From CAVRZR01 sp964354215 (GTDB lineage: Bacteria > Actinomycetota > Coriobacteriia > Anaerosomatales > CAVRZR01), in NCBI GenBank assembly GCA_964354215.1, contig CAYGYT010000024.1, positions 1-29,833 of the forward strand: a stretch of 29,833 nt of DNA, given 5' to 3'. The position numbers and the translations under genes are program-made. Numbering within the stretch: position 1 is the stretch's first letter; every line of letters starts with the position of its first letter. Below, piece by piece: positions 6,861 through 14,767 of this stretch. Below the pieces are notes generated by a model. The model worked only from the letters and a program-made list of their open reading frames with translations. It was not told where the DNA came from and made no database searches.

Positions 6861-9392
6861 TCAGCTACCCGATGACCGCGAAGCGGGGGACGTGCGCGAA
6901 CCCGCTCGGCCGCCAGATGTCTTCTTCGACCGACCGCGAGCTGGCTTCTTCGGCTCTTCCTTCGCAGGACACGCAGGATCGATGCAGATCTTCCACGGCC
7001 CGCGCCGCGTATGAACGATGACCTTCGGCGCTCCACACGGCTCGCAGGTCTCGCTGGTGGGCTCGATCTCGCCGTTCTGAGGCAGCGGGTACGAGACCTG
7101 GCATGTTTCGTAGTTGGTGCAGCGCACGAACCGCTTGAGCGTGCGCGGAGATCGCAGGACCTTGAGTTCGCCGTGCCGCCCTTCGGCGTCGCACGTCGCA
7201 CAGACGCCGACAACGAGCTCCGGTTCGTGGTTCGTTGGGCACTCCGGCGAGAGGCAATGTACCCGGGGCTTCTGCCGGAACTGGATGATCTTGACCTGCG
7301 GCATGCCGCATTCAGGACACGGCTCCTCGACCGGCTCGATCTTGCCCTGCGGGAGCGGGTAGGTCACGTCGCACTCGGGCCAGCCGGCGCACCCGACGAA
7401 CTGCCCTTTGGTCTTGAGCGACGCCTTGACGAGCAGGTCGTGCCCCGACTTGGGGCAGGTTCCCACCCGGGCATCCTCGGCGGCGGCGTTCTTGAGCATG
7501 TCACCGACCTCGGCTGCCCTGGGCAGGAGTGTGTCCATCACTCCGGCCAACAGCTGACGTGAGTGGTCGACCACGTCGTCACGCTCCGCTCGGCCGTTCG
7601 CGATGGCGTCCATCTCGGCCTCGAGCTCGGCGGTCATGTCCGGCGTCGTGATGCGGTCGGCAAAGGCGGCGAGCGCATCGATAACGGTGATGCCGAGGCA
7701 CGTGGGCTCGACCGGATCGTTCACGACGTAGCGGCGGTCCAGAAGGGTCTGGATGATGTTGTGGCGCGTCGCCTTTGTGCCGAGCCCGCGCTTCTCCATT
7801 TCCTGGATGAGCGCGCCTTGGCTGTAGCGCGCCGGCGGCTTGGTCTGCTTCTCTTCGAGCTCGGCGCCGTTAAAGGCAACGTCCTCGCCGGCGGAGAGCA
7901 CCGGCAGTACTTCGTCCTTCTTCAGGCCATAGGGATACACGGCGCGAAAGCCCGCCGAGACCACCACATCGCCGCGCGCGACGAAGGACTCGCCAGCCAC
8001 ATCGACGGTGACCTTCGTGCTCTCGAGCACGGCATCCGCCGAGAGAGTCGCCATGAACCTGCGCGCGACGAGGTTGTAGAGTTTCCACTCCTCCGGCTTG
8101 AGCCTGTCCGGATCCGCCGCGCCCGTCGGATGGATCGGCGGGTGGTCCGTCGTCTCCTTGCTGCCACGCGTGGGAGTGAGCGAGTCGGCCCTGAGCAGCC
8201 TAGTAGCGTGCTCGTGGTACGCAGGCACGCCGTCGAGCACGCGCAGGATGCCGATGAGATCGAGGCTCGGCGGGTACACAGTGTTGTCGACGCGCGGGTA
8301 GCTGATCAGGCCGTCCATGTAGAGCGACTCGGCGATGCGCATCGCGCGCGCCGGCGATAGTCCTTCGGCGGCAGCTGCAGCTTGCAGTGCGGTGGTATTG
8401 AACGGAGTCGGCGGCTTCACTCGACGGGTCGTCTTGTTCACGTCGCTCACACGCCCGGTCGTCGCACCGGCGACAGCACCCATGACGCGCTGCGCTTCGG
8501 CCTCGACCTTGAAGCGCTCCGTGGAGTGGACCGCCGAGAACTCCTCGGCATCCGCCGAACCCGGTGAGCCCTTGGCGAACTCCGCCTTCACGACCCAGTA
8601 CGTCTCCGGGACGAACGCGTCGCGCTCCTTCTCTCGGTCGACGATGAGCTTGAGAGTCGGCGTCTGCACGCGACCCGCGCTGCGGGGCTGACCCACCCCG
8701 GAGAACTTGACCTTCGTGAGGTAGCGCGTGAGAACCGCACCCCAGACCAGATCGATGTCCTGGCGCGCCTCGCCTGCCTGTGCGAGGCATTCGGACACCT
8801 CACCGAGCTCGGAGAACGCCCGCTCTATCTCCTCGTTCGTGATCGCCGAGAAACGCGCCCGTGAGATCGGCACTGCGCGATTCACTTCGCGCACGAGACC
8901 GCTCGCATCGCTGCCGATGAGCTCACCCTCGCGGTCGAAGTCGGTGGCGATCACGACCTCGTCGGCCTTCTTCGCGAGGTTCTTGAGCGAGCGCACGATC
9001 TCGCGCTCCATGGGCGTCTTGCCGATGGGCGCCCACACGAGGAACGGCAGTGACGAGAGCCTCCACGTTTTGAGATCGACCCCGTCGGAAGTAAAGGGCT
9101 TGCGCACGGGCTTCGGCCACGGAGGAGAGCCGAGCCCTTCGGGCAACCGCGCGTCGGTCACGCGCTCGTCGTCCCAGTCGGCATGCCAGCCGGCATCGTC
9201 ATGGACGAGTTGAGCCGGGAAGTCCACGCCGAGGATGTGGCCCTTGAGCCCGATGCTCACCCACTCCTCGCCGTCTCGGCGGAACCGGTACACGGGCGTG
9301 TTGAAGACCTTCTCGGACGTTGGCTTGCCCACAGCGAGGATCTCGGCGATCCGTCGGGCGGCAATGTTCTTCTCGGAGACGACGAGCTTCAA
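6861..9392 (-). CDS. Type IA DNA topoisomerase, archaeal-type TopA, with C-terminal zinc ribbons
   Basis: Relaxes negatively supercoiled DNA by single-strand passage. The 843-residue protein opens with a TOPRIM domain (LVVSEKNIAARRIAEIL, residues 3-19), and the acidic motif DFDREGE is at 151-157. The active-site region GLISYPRVDNTVYP puts the catalytic tyrosine at Y365. The SEKNIAARRIA opening and SYPRxDNTVYP are typical of archaeal TopA. Bacterial TopA usually has TYMRTDS. Four Cys-rich ribbons follow from about residue 650 to 820 (CPKSGHD, CPECGMPQ, CATCDAEG, CEPCGAPK), then a Lys/Arg/Ser tail. A TTG start at 9392 follows GAAAGG by 8 nt. A nearby ATG is in another frame. The gene lies upstream of tmk-holB, where actinobacteria usually have topA, but seven features separate them. 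Confidence 0.88.
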   Translation of the reverse strand: MKLVVSEKNIAARRIAEILAVGKPTSEKVFNTPVYRFRRDGEEWVSIGLKGHILGVDFPAQLVHDDAGWHADWDDERVTDARLPEGLGSPPWPKPVRKPFTSDGVDLKTWRLSSLPFLVWAPIGKTPMEREIVRSLKNLAKKADEVVIATDFDREGELIGSDASGLVREVNRAVPISRARFSAITNEEIERAFSELGEVSECLAQAGEARQDIDLVWGAVLTRYLTKVKFSGVGQPRSAGRVQTPTLKLIVDREKERDAFVPETYWVVKAEFAKGSPGSADAEEFSAVHSTERFKVEAEAQRVMGAVAGATTGRVSDVNKTTRRVKPPTPFNTTALQAAAAAEGLSPARAMRIAESLYMDGLISYPRVDNTVYPPSLDLIGILRVLDGVPAYHEHATRLLRADSLTPTRGSKETTDHPPIHPTGAADPDRLKPEEWKLYNLVARRFMATLSADAVLESTKVTVDVAGESFVARGDVVVSAGFRAVYPYGLKKDEVLPVLSAGEDVAFNGAELEEKQTKPPARYSQGALIQEMEKRGLGTKATRHNIIQTLLDRRYVVNDPVEPTCLGITVIDALAAFADRITTPDMTAELEAEMDAIANGRAERDDVVDHSRQLLAGVMDTLLPRAAEVGDMLKNAAAEDARVGTCPKSGHDLLVKASLKTKGQFVGCAGWPECDVTYPLPQGKIEPVEEPCPECGMPQVKIIQFRQKPRVHCLSPECPTNHEPELVVGVCATCDAEGRHGELKVLRSPRTLKRFVRCTNYETCQVSYPLPQNGEIEPTSETCEPCGAPKVIVHTRRGPWKICIDPACPAKEEPKKPARGRSKKTSGGRAGSRTSPASRSSGS

Positions 9393-9540
9393 GTGGCATG
9401 CCTTTCAGGGGGCGTCAGATTCGCAGCCGAGTATACACATGTGCGTCAAGCGAGCAGATCGAGGGCCTCCGCGGGTGGCATTCTGCGCTGACCACCCTAC
9501 CCGCGTCTATCCCGTTTCTGACGCATAGCCGCGAGACGTC

Positions 9541-9640
9541 NNNNNNNNNNNNNNNNNNNNNNNNNNNNNNNNNNNNNNNNNNNNNNNNNNNNNNNNNNNN
9601 NNNNNNNNNNNNNNNNNNNNNNNNNNNNNNNNNNNNNNNN
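9541..9640. other. Assembly gap (100 N)
   Basis: Exactly 100 undetermined bases between the topoisomerase promoter region and the HD-domain gene. Unlike the other two gaps, the flanks do not overlap, so real sequence may be missing. The visible part of 9393-9657 holds no gene. A GGGTGG/CCACCC inverted repeat (9473-9497, 13-nt loop) lies in it. Confidence 0.95.
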
Positions 9641-9657
9641 CGGCCGCCTCGAACGCC

Positions 9658-10212
9658 CTAGAGCCCGAGCTCCTCGGCGTGTGCCTTCATCGCATCGAGC
9701 GAGAGCGCGAGGAACTCGTCGCGCGGGATGCCGATCTCCTCGCACGTTGCCATCTGCTCGCGCGACGCGCCTCGGGCAAATGCGCCTTCCTTCCAGCGCT
9801 TCTTGAGCGACTTCACCTCGACGTTCGCGAGCGACTTGTCCGGGCGGACGAGCGCCGCCGCGACGATGAAGCCCGTGGTGGGGTCGGCGGCATACAGGGC
9901 GCGGTCCATCGTCGTCTCCATCGGCGCCTTCTCGGCGTGCGCGAGGATCGCGTGGAGCATCTCGTCGTCGATCTGCCCTTCGAGCAGCTCGGAGGTCACG
10001 AGACCGTGCCGCTCGAAGTCCTCGGCGGTCTCGGCGTAGTCGAGGTCGTGCAACAACCCCGCGAGCCCCCAGCGTGCAACGTCCTCGCCAGGCAGATCAA
10101 GATGCCGCGCGATTGCCTCCATGATGAACTCGGCCGCGAGGCAGTGATTCACGAGGTTGCGATTGGGGATGCGCGCTTCGACGAGCGCGAAAGCGTCGTT
10201 CCGATCTAGCAC
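9658..10212 (-). CDS. HD-domain protein (predicted metal-dependent phosphohydrolase)
   Basis: A 184-residue member of the HD superfamily. His and Asp residues are spaced for divalent metal binding: H23 in VNHCLAAEF, H55-D56 in GLLHDLDYAE, H69 in ERHGLV, and later histidines in HAILAHAEK. The substrate cannot be predicted. Such small HD proteins are often annotated as HDIG or hydrolase. The GTG at 10212 has GAGGAG 7 nt upstream, which decides it over longer upstream frames. The 111 bp before it hold two GC-rich hairpin-forming stretches (10235-10251 with a CCCGC/GCGGG stem, and the palindrome at 10261-10272). Confidence 0.8.
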   Translation of the reverse strand: MLDRNDAFALVEARIPNRNLVNHCLAAEFIMEAIARHLDLPGEDVARWGLAGLLHDLDYAETAEDFERHGLVTSELLEGQIDDEMLHAILAHAEKAPMETTMDRALYAADPTTGFIVAAALVRPDKSLANVEVKSLKKRWKEGAFARGASREQMATCEEIGIPRDEFLALSLDAMKAHAEELGL

Positions 10213-10234
10213 CTGAGGGCTCCTCGTCCTCCGG

Positions 10235-10272
10235 CCCGCAGACAACGCGGGCGGCGGCGCGCCCCGCGGGGC
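10235..10272. repeat. Two GC-rich hairpins between the winged-helix and HD genes
   Basis: CCCGC (10235-10239) pairs with GCGGG (10247-10251) around a 7-nt loop. A second, perfect 12-bp palindrome (GCCCCGCGGGGC) follows at 10261-10272. They lie downstream of the winged-helix gene and upstream of the HD gene. They could end the former transcript or lie in the 5' leader of the latter. There is no T-tract. Confidence 0.35.
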
Positions 10273-10323
10273 TCGCCTCACCGATACATCACTCGCGCCT
10301 AATGGTAGCGGCGGCGTCAATGT

Positions 10324-11478
10324 CTAGCCGAAGACGACCTTCACGACGCCGGCGCCCTTGAAGGCCGCGAGGCGGGGCGCCTGCAGCTCAATCGAGCGCA
10401 TCATCGCGACCGGTAACGTCCTGAAGGGATCGACCTTGAGCTCGAGCCTGCTGCCGCGTTTCTCGGCGCGCCACGCCGCCACCACTTCGCCCTCGGCGAG
10501 GATGGCCCCCGGGTTTCCGGCAGCACGCCAGAGCCTCTTGTGCCGCGCGGCATCCGGCACGATGACGCGGCGGTCGAGCGCGCCAAGATACGCGTCGTGC
10601 GGCGGCAGAAACCTCACTCCCGACGGAGCGGACACGTCCGGCAGCCGCTCGGCGTCTTCGGCGAGCATCACACCGTGGGCGCCCTCGACGCTCACGGCGA
10701 CCGTCTCGGCAGCAACCAGGTCGAACGCTCTGCGGGCGTGTCCTTCCCCGACGCTCGCCCACTCGGCAAACGCCTTGGCGGACGAGGGCCCGTATGCACG
10801 CAGATAGCGTCGCGTCATCTCTCGGCGGGCCGCCTCGGGCTCGGTAGTCGGATACGCGCCGAGCCACTGGTCGGTCCTCACGAACGACGCTTCAGCGCCG
10901 TGCCGAGGCGCCAGAACGAACGTGCCGTTCAGACTCGCGGCGCGGGTGAGCATGGAGGTGAACGACGAGAGCGTGTCGGCGTCGAACCACTTCGAGAGGG
11001 CGACCGGCAGTGCGGGCGCGAGAGCGGCGCCCAGCTCGCGTTTCGTGAGCTCGCGTCCGTCGAGTACGTCCAACACGGCGTCGTTCACGATCGACACGAG
11101 TTCGGTCGCGCTCATGTTCACGGTTTCCAGGTGCGCCACGAAGCCCTGGATCGCCGCCTGCCACGACTCCTCGTCGTCAGGACGGAGGCCGAGCGTGAAC
11201 ACGCCCAGGTCGTCTGACGGCACCAGGTAGGGCGAACCCCGGCGCGACCACACGACGACGAGGCTGCGCTCACTCTCGAGCGCCCGCGCGAAGTCGGCGG
11301 GCTCGGCCGTGGGCACCCGGGCGGCAAGCGCAAGCGCAGCCGAGCCAGGCGGCGTGTCCTGAAGCCCGCACACCGCCGCGGCGGCCTCGAGCGAAAGCGC
11401 CGGGCACGAGTCGCTCAGGTGGTGGGCGGCGCACCGCAGCGCGCGGACGCGCTCCGGAAGCGCCTTGATCGGCGGCAC
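10324..11478 (-). CDS. Winged-helix DNA-binding protein, AlkZ-like (HTH_42/YcaQ superfamily)
   Basis: A protein of about 384 residues resembling the HTH_42 (AlkZ-like) family. Some members unhook interstrand crosslinks or excise alkylated bases, but most are uncharacterised. Recognisable segments are GRELTKRELGAALAPAL (a winged-helix region), RRYLRAYGPSSAKAFAEWAS, PPHDAYLGALDRR, and the C-terminal GEVVAAWRAEKRGSRLEL. I do not see an obvious catalytic QxQ/QxD motif of AlkZ or YcaQ, so glycosylase activity is not asserted. The GTG at 11478 gives the usual PERVRALR N-terminus. It lies 17 bp after the hypB stop with only a weak ribosome-binding site, which suggests readthrough expression with hypAB. 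Confidence 0.72.
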   Translation of the reverse strand: MPPIKALPERVRALRCAAHHLSDSCPALSLEAAAAVCGLQDTPPGSAALALAARVPTAEPADFARALESERSLVVVWSRRGSPYLVPSDDLGVFTLGLRPDDEESWQAAIQGFVAHLETVNMSATELVSIVNDAVLDVLDGRELTKRELGAALAPALPVALSKWFDADTLSSFTSMLTRAASLNGTFVLAPRHGAEASFVRTDQWLGAYPTTEPEAARREMTRRYLRAYGPSSAKAFAEWASVGEGHARRAFDLVAAETVAVSVEGAHGVMLAEDAERLPDVSAPSGVRFLPPHDAYLGALDRRVIVPDAARHKRLWRAAGNPGAILAEGEVVAAWRAEKRGSRLELKVDPFRTLPVAMMRSIELQAPRLAAFKGAGVVKVVFG

Positions 11479-11495
11479 GAAGCCCTGCCGGCCCG

Positions 11496-12170
11496 TCAGA
11501 CCGACGCCGGCCGGGTCGCCTGCGCGGTTTCGATCCGCTCGGCGAGCCAGTCGGTCCACGACGAGACGCCTTCACCCTTCGTCGCCGAGATCGGGAAGAT
11601 GGGCGCCTTGGGATTGAGCGAGCGAACGACCGAGGTGAACTCCGCCTCGTCGAAGTCGAAGACAGGCATGGTGTCGACCTTGTTCAGGATGACGGCCTCG
11701 GAGACCTGGAAGATGCCCGGGTACTTGTGCGGCTTGTCGTGCCCTTCGGGCACCGAGAGGATCATGACCTTCACGTTCTCACCGAGGTAGAAGTCGGTCG
11801 GGCACACGAGATTGCCCACGTTCTCGATGATGAGGAGGTCGAGCTCGGCGAGATCCAACGCGGCAATCGCGCGCTTGATCATGTCGCTCTCGAGGTGGCA
11901 GGCCCCGCCGGTGTTGATCTGCACCGCCGGAATGCCGTGGGACTTGACCTTCTCGGCGTCGACCTTGCTCGCGATATCGCCCTCGATGACGGCGATTCGA
12001 TACCGGTCGCGCAGAGCAGCGATGGTCGCGAGGATGGTCGAGGTCTTGCCGGCGCCCGGAGAGGCCATCAGATCGAGCACGAACACGCCGTGCCGGTCGA
12101 ACAGGGCGCGGTTCTCCGCGGCGAGTCGCTCGTTGCGATCGAGGATCGGCTTGCTGACGTCTATCTCCAT
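11496..12170 (-). CDS. hypB: Hydrogenase/urease nickel incorporation GTPase HypB
   Basis: GTPase that, with HypA, delivers nickel to NiFe-hydrogenase. The protein has 224 residues. The P-loop ASPGAGKT is at 36-43. The G-domain metal site is in GGACHLES (C91, H92). IENVGNLVCPTDF and the NKVD motif (VILNKVDTM) complete the GTPase signatures. It lacks the His-rich nickel-storage N-terminus found in some HypB proteins. The ATG at 12170 follows AGGAG, and its ribosome-binding site overlaps the hypA stop 6 bp upstream, so hypA and hypB are likely one operon. No hydrogenase structural gene is in the window. Confidence 0.95.
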   Translation of the reverse strand: MEIDVSKPILDRNERLAAENRALFDRHGVFVLDLMASPGAGKTSTILATIAALRDRYRIAVIEGDIASKVDAEKVKSHGIPAVQINTGGACHLESDMIKRAIAALDLAELDLLIIENVGNLVCPTDFYLGENVKVMILSVPEGHDKPHKYPGIFQVSEAVILNKVDTMPVFDFDEAEFTSVVRSLNPKAPIFPISATKGEGVSSWTDWLAERIETAQATRPASV

Positions 12171-12176
12171 GAACGG

Positions 12177-12620
12177 CTACTCCTGGCCATCGTCGGGTGC
12201 CGCCGAGGGCTCACGCGTAGCGGGTTCTCCCGCCGGTGTGGCGGCCTCGCGCGCGTCCTGGACCGCTGCATCGCCCTCGTCGTCGGTCTCGATACTGTCG
12301 ATCATGAGTTCGCGTCCCTGCAGCAGCTCGACGCCGAACGAACCGCACTTCGGGCACACCATCTGGAAGCGGTCGTGATCGTATCCGGTGCCGCACTCGA
12401 GGCAACGCGAGCGCGCCGGCACGTTCGTGACAACGAGCCTCGCTCCCTCGGCGATCGTCCCCGGCGTCAGTGCCTCGAACGCGAACTGCAACGCGAAGTC
12501 GACGACCTCGGTGAGTTCGCCCACGCTGATGCGGATCTCGGTGATCCGCGTAGCCCCGGCCTGCTCGGCGGCGTCGAACGACGCTGCGAGAATACCCTGC
12601 GTGATGCCCATTTCGTGCAC
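12177..12620 (-). CDS. hypA: Hydrogenase nickel metallochaperone HypA, with acidic C-terminal extension
   Basis: Binds nickel through the N-terminal Met-His-Glu and a zinc site, and hands the metal to hydrogenase with HypB. The GTG at 12620 is chosen because it gives the required MHEMGI N-terminus (His2, Glu3) and has AGGAG 6 nt upstream. The zinc-ribbon cysteines are C73 and C76 (CLEC) and C89 and C92 (CPKC). The core is about 110 residues. A roughly 35-residue acidic, Ala/Pro-rich tail follows (from about IETDDEGDAAVQ) and is unusual for HypA. It lies 40 bp after tatC and 6 bp before hypB. Confidence 0.95.
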   Translation of the reverse strand: MHEMGITQGILAASFDAAEQAGATRITEIRISVGELTEVVDFALQFAFEALTPGTIAEGARLVVTNVPARSRCLECGTGYDHDRFQMVCPKCGSFGVELLQGRELMIDSIETDDEGDAAVQDAREAATPAGEPATREPSAAPDDGQE

Positions 12621-12660
12621 GTGGGTCTCCTGTGTGAAGAGAGGCGACGCCGCGCAGGCG

Positions 12661-13434
12661 TCAGTCGAGCGCGTCGGCTCCGTAGAGTGCCTTCTGCTGC
12701 GCGATCCGCCGGGCGAGCACGACACGCGCGAGCGCCATGCTGCCTTCGTAGAGCACGACAAGGGCACCGAAGAGCGCTCCCATCGTCACCGGCGACCAGT
12801 CGGGAGTGGCGATCGACGCGGTCAGCATGAGCGTGATGTAGGAGATGCGCCAGTTCTGGCGCAGCTTCTGGTAGGGAACGATGTTGAACACCACGAGGTA
12901 GAAGATCACGACCGGCAGCTCGAACGCGATGCCGAACCCCAGCATCAGGAGCGTCGCGCCCGAGAAGTAGAGCCTCGCGTCCGGAAGGACCTGAACGGTC
13001 TCCCACGCCTGGGACACCATCCAGCCGAACGCGGTGTTCAGGATGAATGAGTAGCAGAAGACGACGCCACCCGCGAAGAAGACCACGAGCGCGATGAACG
13101 TGGGCACGACGTACCTGCGCTCCTTCTGCTTCAGAGCGGGGAGGAAGAACGCCATGATCTGCCACAAGATGATGGGGCTGCCGATAACGATCGCCCCATA
13201 GAGCGCGACGGTGAACCGTAGCCCGAACGTGCCGAACGGGCCGAGGATGTTCATCGCCTTACCCTCAAGCTGTGGCAGGGAGATGATCGGCTTCATGATG
13301 AAGTCGTAGAGCTGTGGTGCGTAGAAGTAGAGAACCGACGAACCAATGAGCAACGTGGCCGCGATGACGATGAGTCGTCGCCTAAGCTCGGCGACGTGCC
13401 CGAGGAATGGCATGCGGGCTGGTTGGATAGGCAT
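12661..13434 (-). CDS. tatC: Twin-arginine translocase subunit TatC
   Basis: Multispanning receptor for twin-arginine signal peptides in the cytoplasmic membrane. The protein has 257 residues. The N-terminus MPFLGHVAELRRRLI matches the TatC signature in which the conserved Glu and Leu-Arg sit before the first helix. Six hydrophobic segments follow. Family motifs include the GPFGTFGLRFTVALYGAI and FGIAFELPVVI regions. The ATG at 13434 is 22 bp after the TatA/B stop and has no convincing ribosome-binding site, so coupling to the upstream gene is likely. Its neighbour HypA suits a Tat-exported hydrogenase, but that link is inference. Confidence 0.95.
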   Translation of the reverse strand: MPIQPARMPFLGHVAELRRRLIVIAATLLIGSSVLYFYAPQLYDFIMKPIISLPQLEGKAMNILGPFGTFGLRFTVALYGAIVIGSPIILWQIMAFFLPALKQKERRYVVPTFIALVVFFAGGVVFCYSFILNTAFGWMVSQAWETVQVLPDARLYFSGATLLMLGFGIAFELPVVIFYLVVFNIVPYQKLRQNWRISYITLMLTASIATPDWSPVTMGALFGALVVLYEGSMALARVVLARRIAQQKALYGADALD

Positions 13435-13456
13435 CGACGGTGAGGAGGCCGAACGG

Positions 13457-13732
13457 CTACTCCTCGTCCTCCTCTTCGTCATCGGCGTCATCGCCGTAGG
13501 AGACAGCAGCGGGCTGCTCGGTAACGATAGGTTCGATCGAGGGCGCGTCCTCGGACGTCTCGCTCGAATACAGCTCGGCACGCAGCAGGCTCTCGACATT
13601 GTCCTGGGCGCGCTTGAACTCCTTCATGAAGCGCCCGACCGTGCGAGCCATCTGAGGCAGCTTGTCCGGGCCGAAGATGATCAGCGCGAACACGACTATG
13701 AAGAAGAGCTCAGTCCCGCTTATTCCGAACAC
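13457..13732 (-). CDS. Twin-arginine translocase subunit TatA/TatB family
   Basis: Small Tat-pore or TatB-like subunit, 91 residues. A short N-terminal membrane helix (GTELFFIVVFALIIF) ends in the FGPDKLP hinge, followed by an amphipathic helix (QMARTVGRFMKEFKRAQ) and an acidic disordered tail (GDDADDEEEDEE). The FGP hinge and the Glu at position 8 look TatB-like, but actinobacterial TatA and TatB are hard to tell apart. The start chosen is the GTG at 13732, which gives the typical FGISG N-terminus and has AGGAG about 9 nt upstream. A GTG at 13780 would add 16 residues not usual for the family. The gene is immediately upstream of tatC. Confidence 0.88.
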   Translation of the reverse strand: MFGISGTELFFIVVFALIIFGPDKLPQMARTVGRFMKEFKRAQDNVESLLRAELYSSETSEDAPSIEPIVTEQPAAVSYGDDADDEEEDEE

Positions 13733-13840
13733 GCCTGCAGTCTCCTGTGAGTCCGCGAAGATACCGTCGAGTGCCTGCACTCTCGAGCAAGGGGCTTGCC
13801 GTCTGGTCGGATCAGATCACCGGCGGCGGGACGGCGAGCG

Positions 13841-14176
13841 CTAGAACTCGCCGGCTTCCTTGACGTCCGAGAAGATCGGGAACACCTTGTCGAGCCCCGT
13901 GATGCGAAAGATCTTAAGGATGCTGTCCTTCGTGCACACGAGGCGCACCGCACCCGAGCGCTCCTTGGCTCGGCGGAGCGCTCCGACGAGCACGCCGAGG
14001 CCAGAGCTGTCGATGAACGCGACTCCCTCCAAGTCGACGACGACGTCCACACAGCCGCCTTCTATGGCCTCCACCAACGCGTCCTTGAGCCTCGGCGCGG
14101 TGTAGACATCGATCTCGCCAAAGAGCGCCACAACACAGCTCGTGTCGTCTCGATCGACCTTGATATCGAGTTCCAT
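13841..14176 (-). CDS. STAS-domain protein (anti-anti-sigma factor-like)
   Basis: A 111-residue protein that is almost entirely one STAS domain, as in SpoIIAA/RsbV-type anti-sigma-factor antagonists. LFGEIDVYTAPRLK forms the early strands. VAFIDSSGLGVL carries the regulatory Ser (S57 or S58) that partner kinases phosphorylate in the family. The ATG at 14176 has GAGGAG 7 nt upstream. A minus-strand promoter candidate lies upstream (TACAAT, 14218-14213). It diverges from a second STAS gene at 14297. No anti-sigma kinase or sigma factor is visible in the window. Confidence 0.88.
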   Translation of the reverse strand: MELDIKVDRDDTSCVVALFGEIDVYTAPRLKDALVEAIEGGCVDVVVDLEGVAFIDSSGLGVLVGALRRAKERSGAVRLVCTKDSILKIFRITGLDKVFPIFSDVKEAGEF

Positions 14177-14212
14177 CACGGGACTCCTCGCACCTTGGAA
14201 GGGACGAAGCGG

Positions 14213-14241
14213 ATTGTACCCCGCGCTCGGTTCGGCTCCAA
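14213..14241 (-). promoter_or_regulatory. Candidate promoter for the minus-strand STAS gene
   Basis: TACAAT at 14218-14213 lies about 37 nt upstream of the ATG. A weak TTGGAG (3 of 6 matches to TTGACA) lies 17 bp further upstream. This is a sequence match only. Confidence 0.4.
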
Positions 14242-14296
14242 ATAGTGAGAAATGGGTACCTACGTCCTGAGCCAATGGAAAGAAAGAGGGACGCCA

Positions 14297-14659
14297 ATGG
14301 CGCTGACTATCGACCTGGAGCAGGAATCCAGGCTCTGGATGCTTTCGCTGAGCGGGGACCTCGACTACGGCGAGTGCTCAGCATTCCGAATGAACATCGA
14401 CCGGATCCTCAAGTCGGTGCCGCCCGCCACGATCGTGGACCTGTCCGGCTTGCAGTATTTGGACAGCTCAGGGCTCGGGCTGCTCCTCGCGCTCTCGAAG
14501 GAGTACGGGGCCAAAGGCGGCAGGCTCGTGCTCGTCACAAACGAGACCGTGGACAACATCCTGTCGCTCACGCGCCTGAACGGCATCTTCTCGACGGCCA
14601 GCACGATGGACGAGGCGCTCGCAGTCCTCGGTGAGGAACGAGCGTCCGCCGAGAGCTGA
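14297..14659 (+). CDS. STAS-domain protein (anti-anti-sigma factor-like), plus strand
   Basis: A 120-residue single-STAS protein. LSLSGDLDYGECSAF and LQYLDSSGLGLLLAL are the domain's signature segments, and the regulatory Ser pair (S57/S58) falls at the same positions as in the divergent neighbour. The ATG at 14297 has GAGGG 6 nt upstream and gives the compact STAS start. An ATG at 14252 would add 15 residues with no role in the fold. It is the only plus-strand gene seen here. The two STAS proteins share architecture and motif placement but differ in sequence, so they are paralogues rather than a recent duplication. Confidence 0.88.
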   Translation: MALTIDLEQESRLWMLSLSGDLDYGECSAFRMNIDRILKSVPPATIVDLSGLQYLDSSGLGLLLALSKEYGAKGGRLVLVTNETVDNILSLTRLNGIFSTASTMDEALAVLGEERASAES

Positions 14660-14697
14660 CGACGCCCGCGCGCACCACGCTGGTGACACCAACGAAG

Positions 14698-14721
14698 AAC
14701 GCCCGCCATGCGGCGGGCGTT
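14698..14721. terminator. Bidirectional intrinsic terminator between convergent genes
   Basis: A 10-bp stem (AACGCCCGCC and GGCGGGCGTT) closes an ATGC loop. It lies 38 bp after the plus-strand STAS stop and 46 bp after the minus-strand TPR stop, so it can serve both. Short T-rich tails occur on both sides (GTTTCGG and GTTCTTCGTT). Confidence 0.75.
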
Positions 14722-14767
14722 TCGGTCACATCAAACATGCGCGCAGAAGCTGCGGCGGCTCGTTGTG

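Noticed and set aside
9430..9449. TTGACG and TATACT upstream of the topoisomerase as a promoter
   Set aside because: The two hexamers are only 8 bp apart, too close for a normal -35/-10 pair, and no other -35 fits. TATACT alone is too weak to call.
14660..14767. An RNA gene in the gap between the plus-strand STAS and TPR genes
   Set aside because: Only a bidirectional terminator hairpin is visible, and no tRNA-like or other RNA pattern was found.
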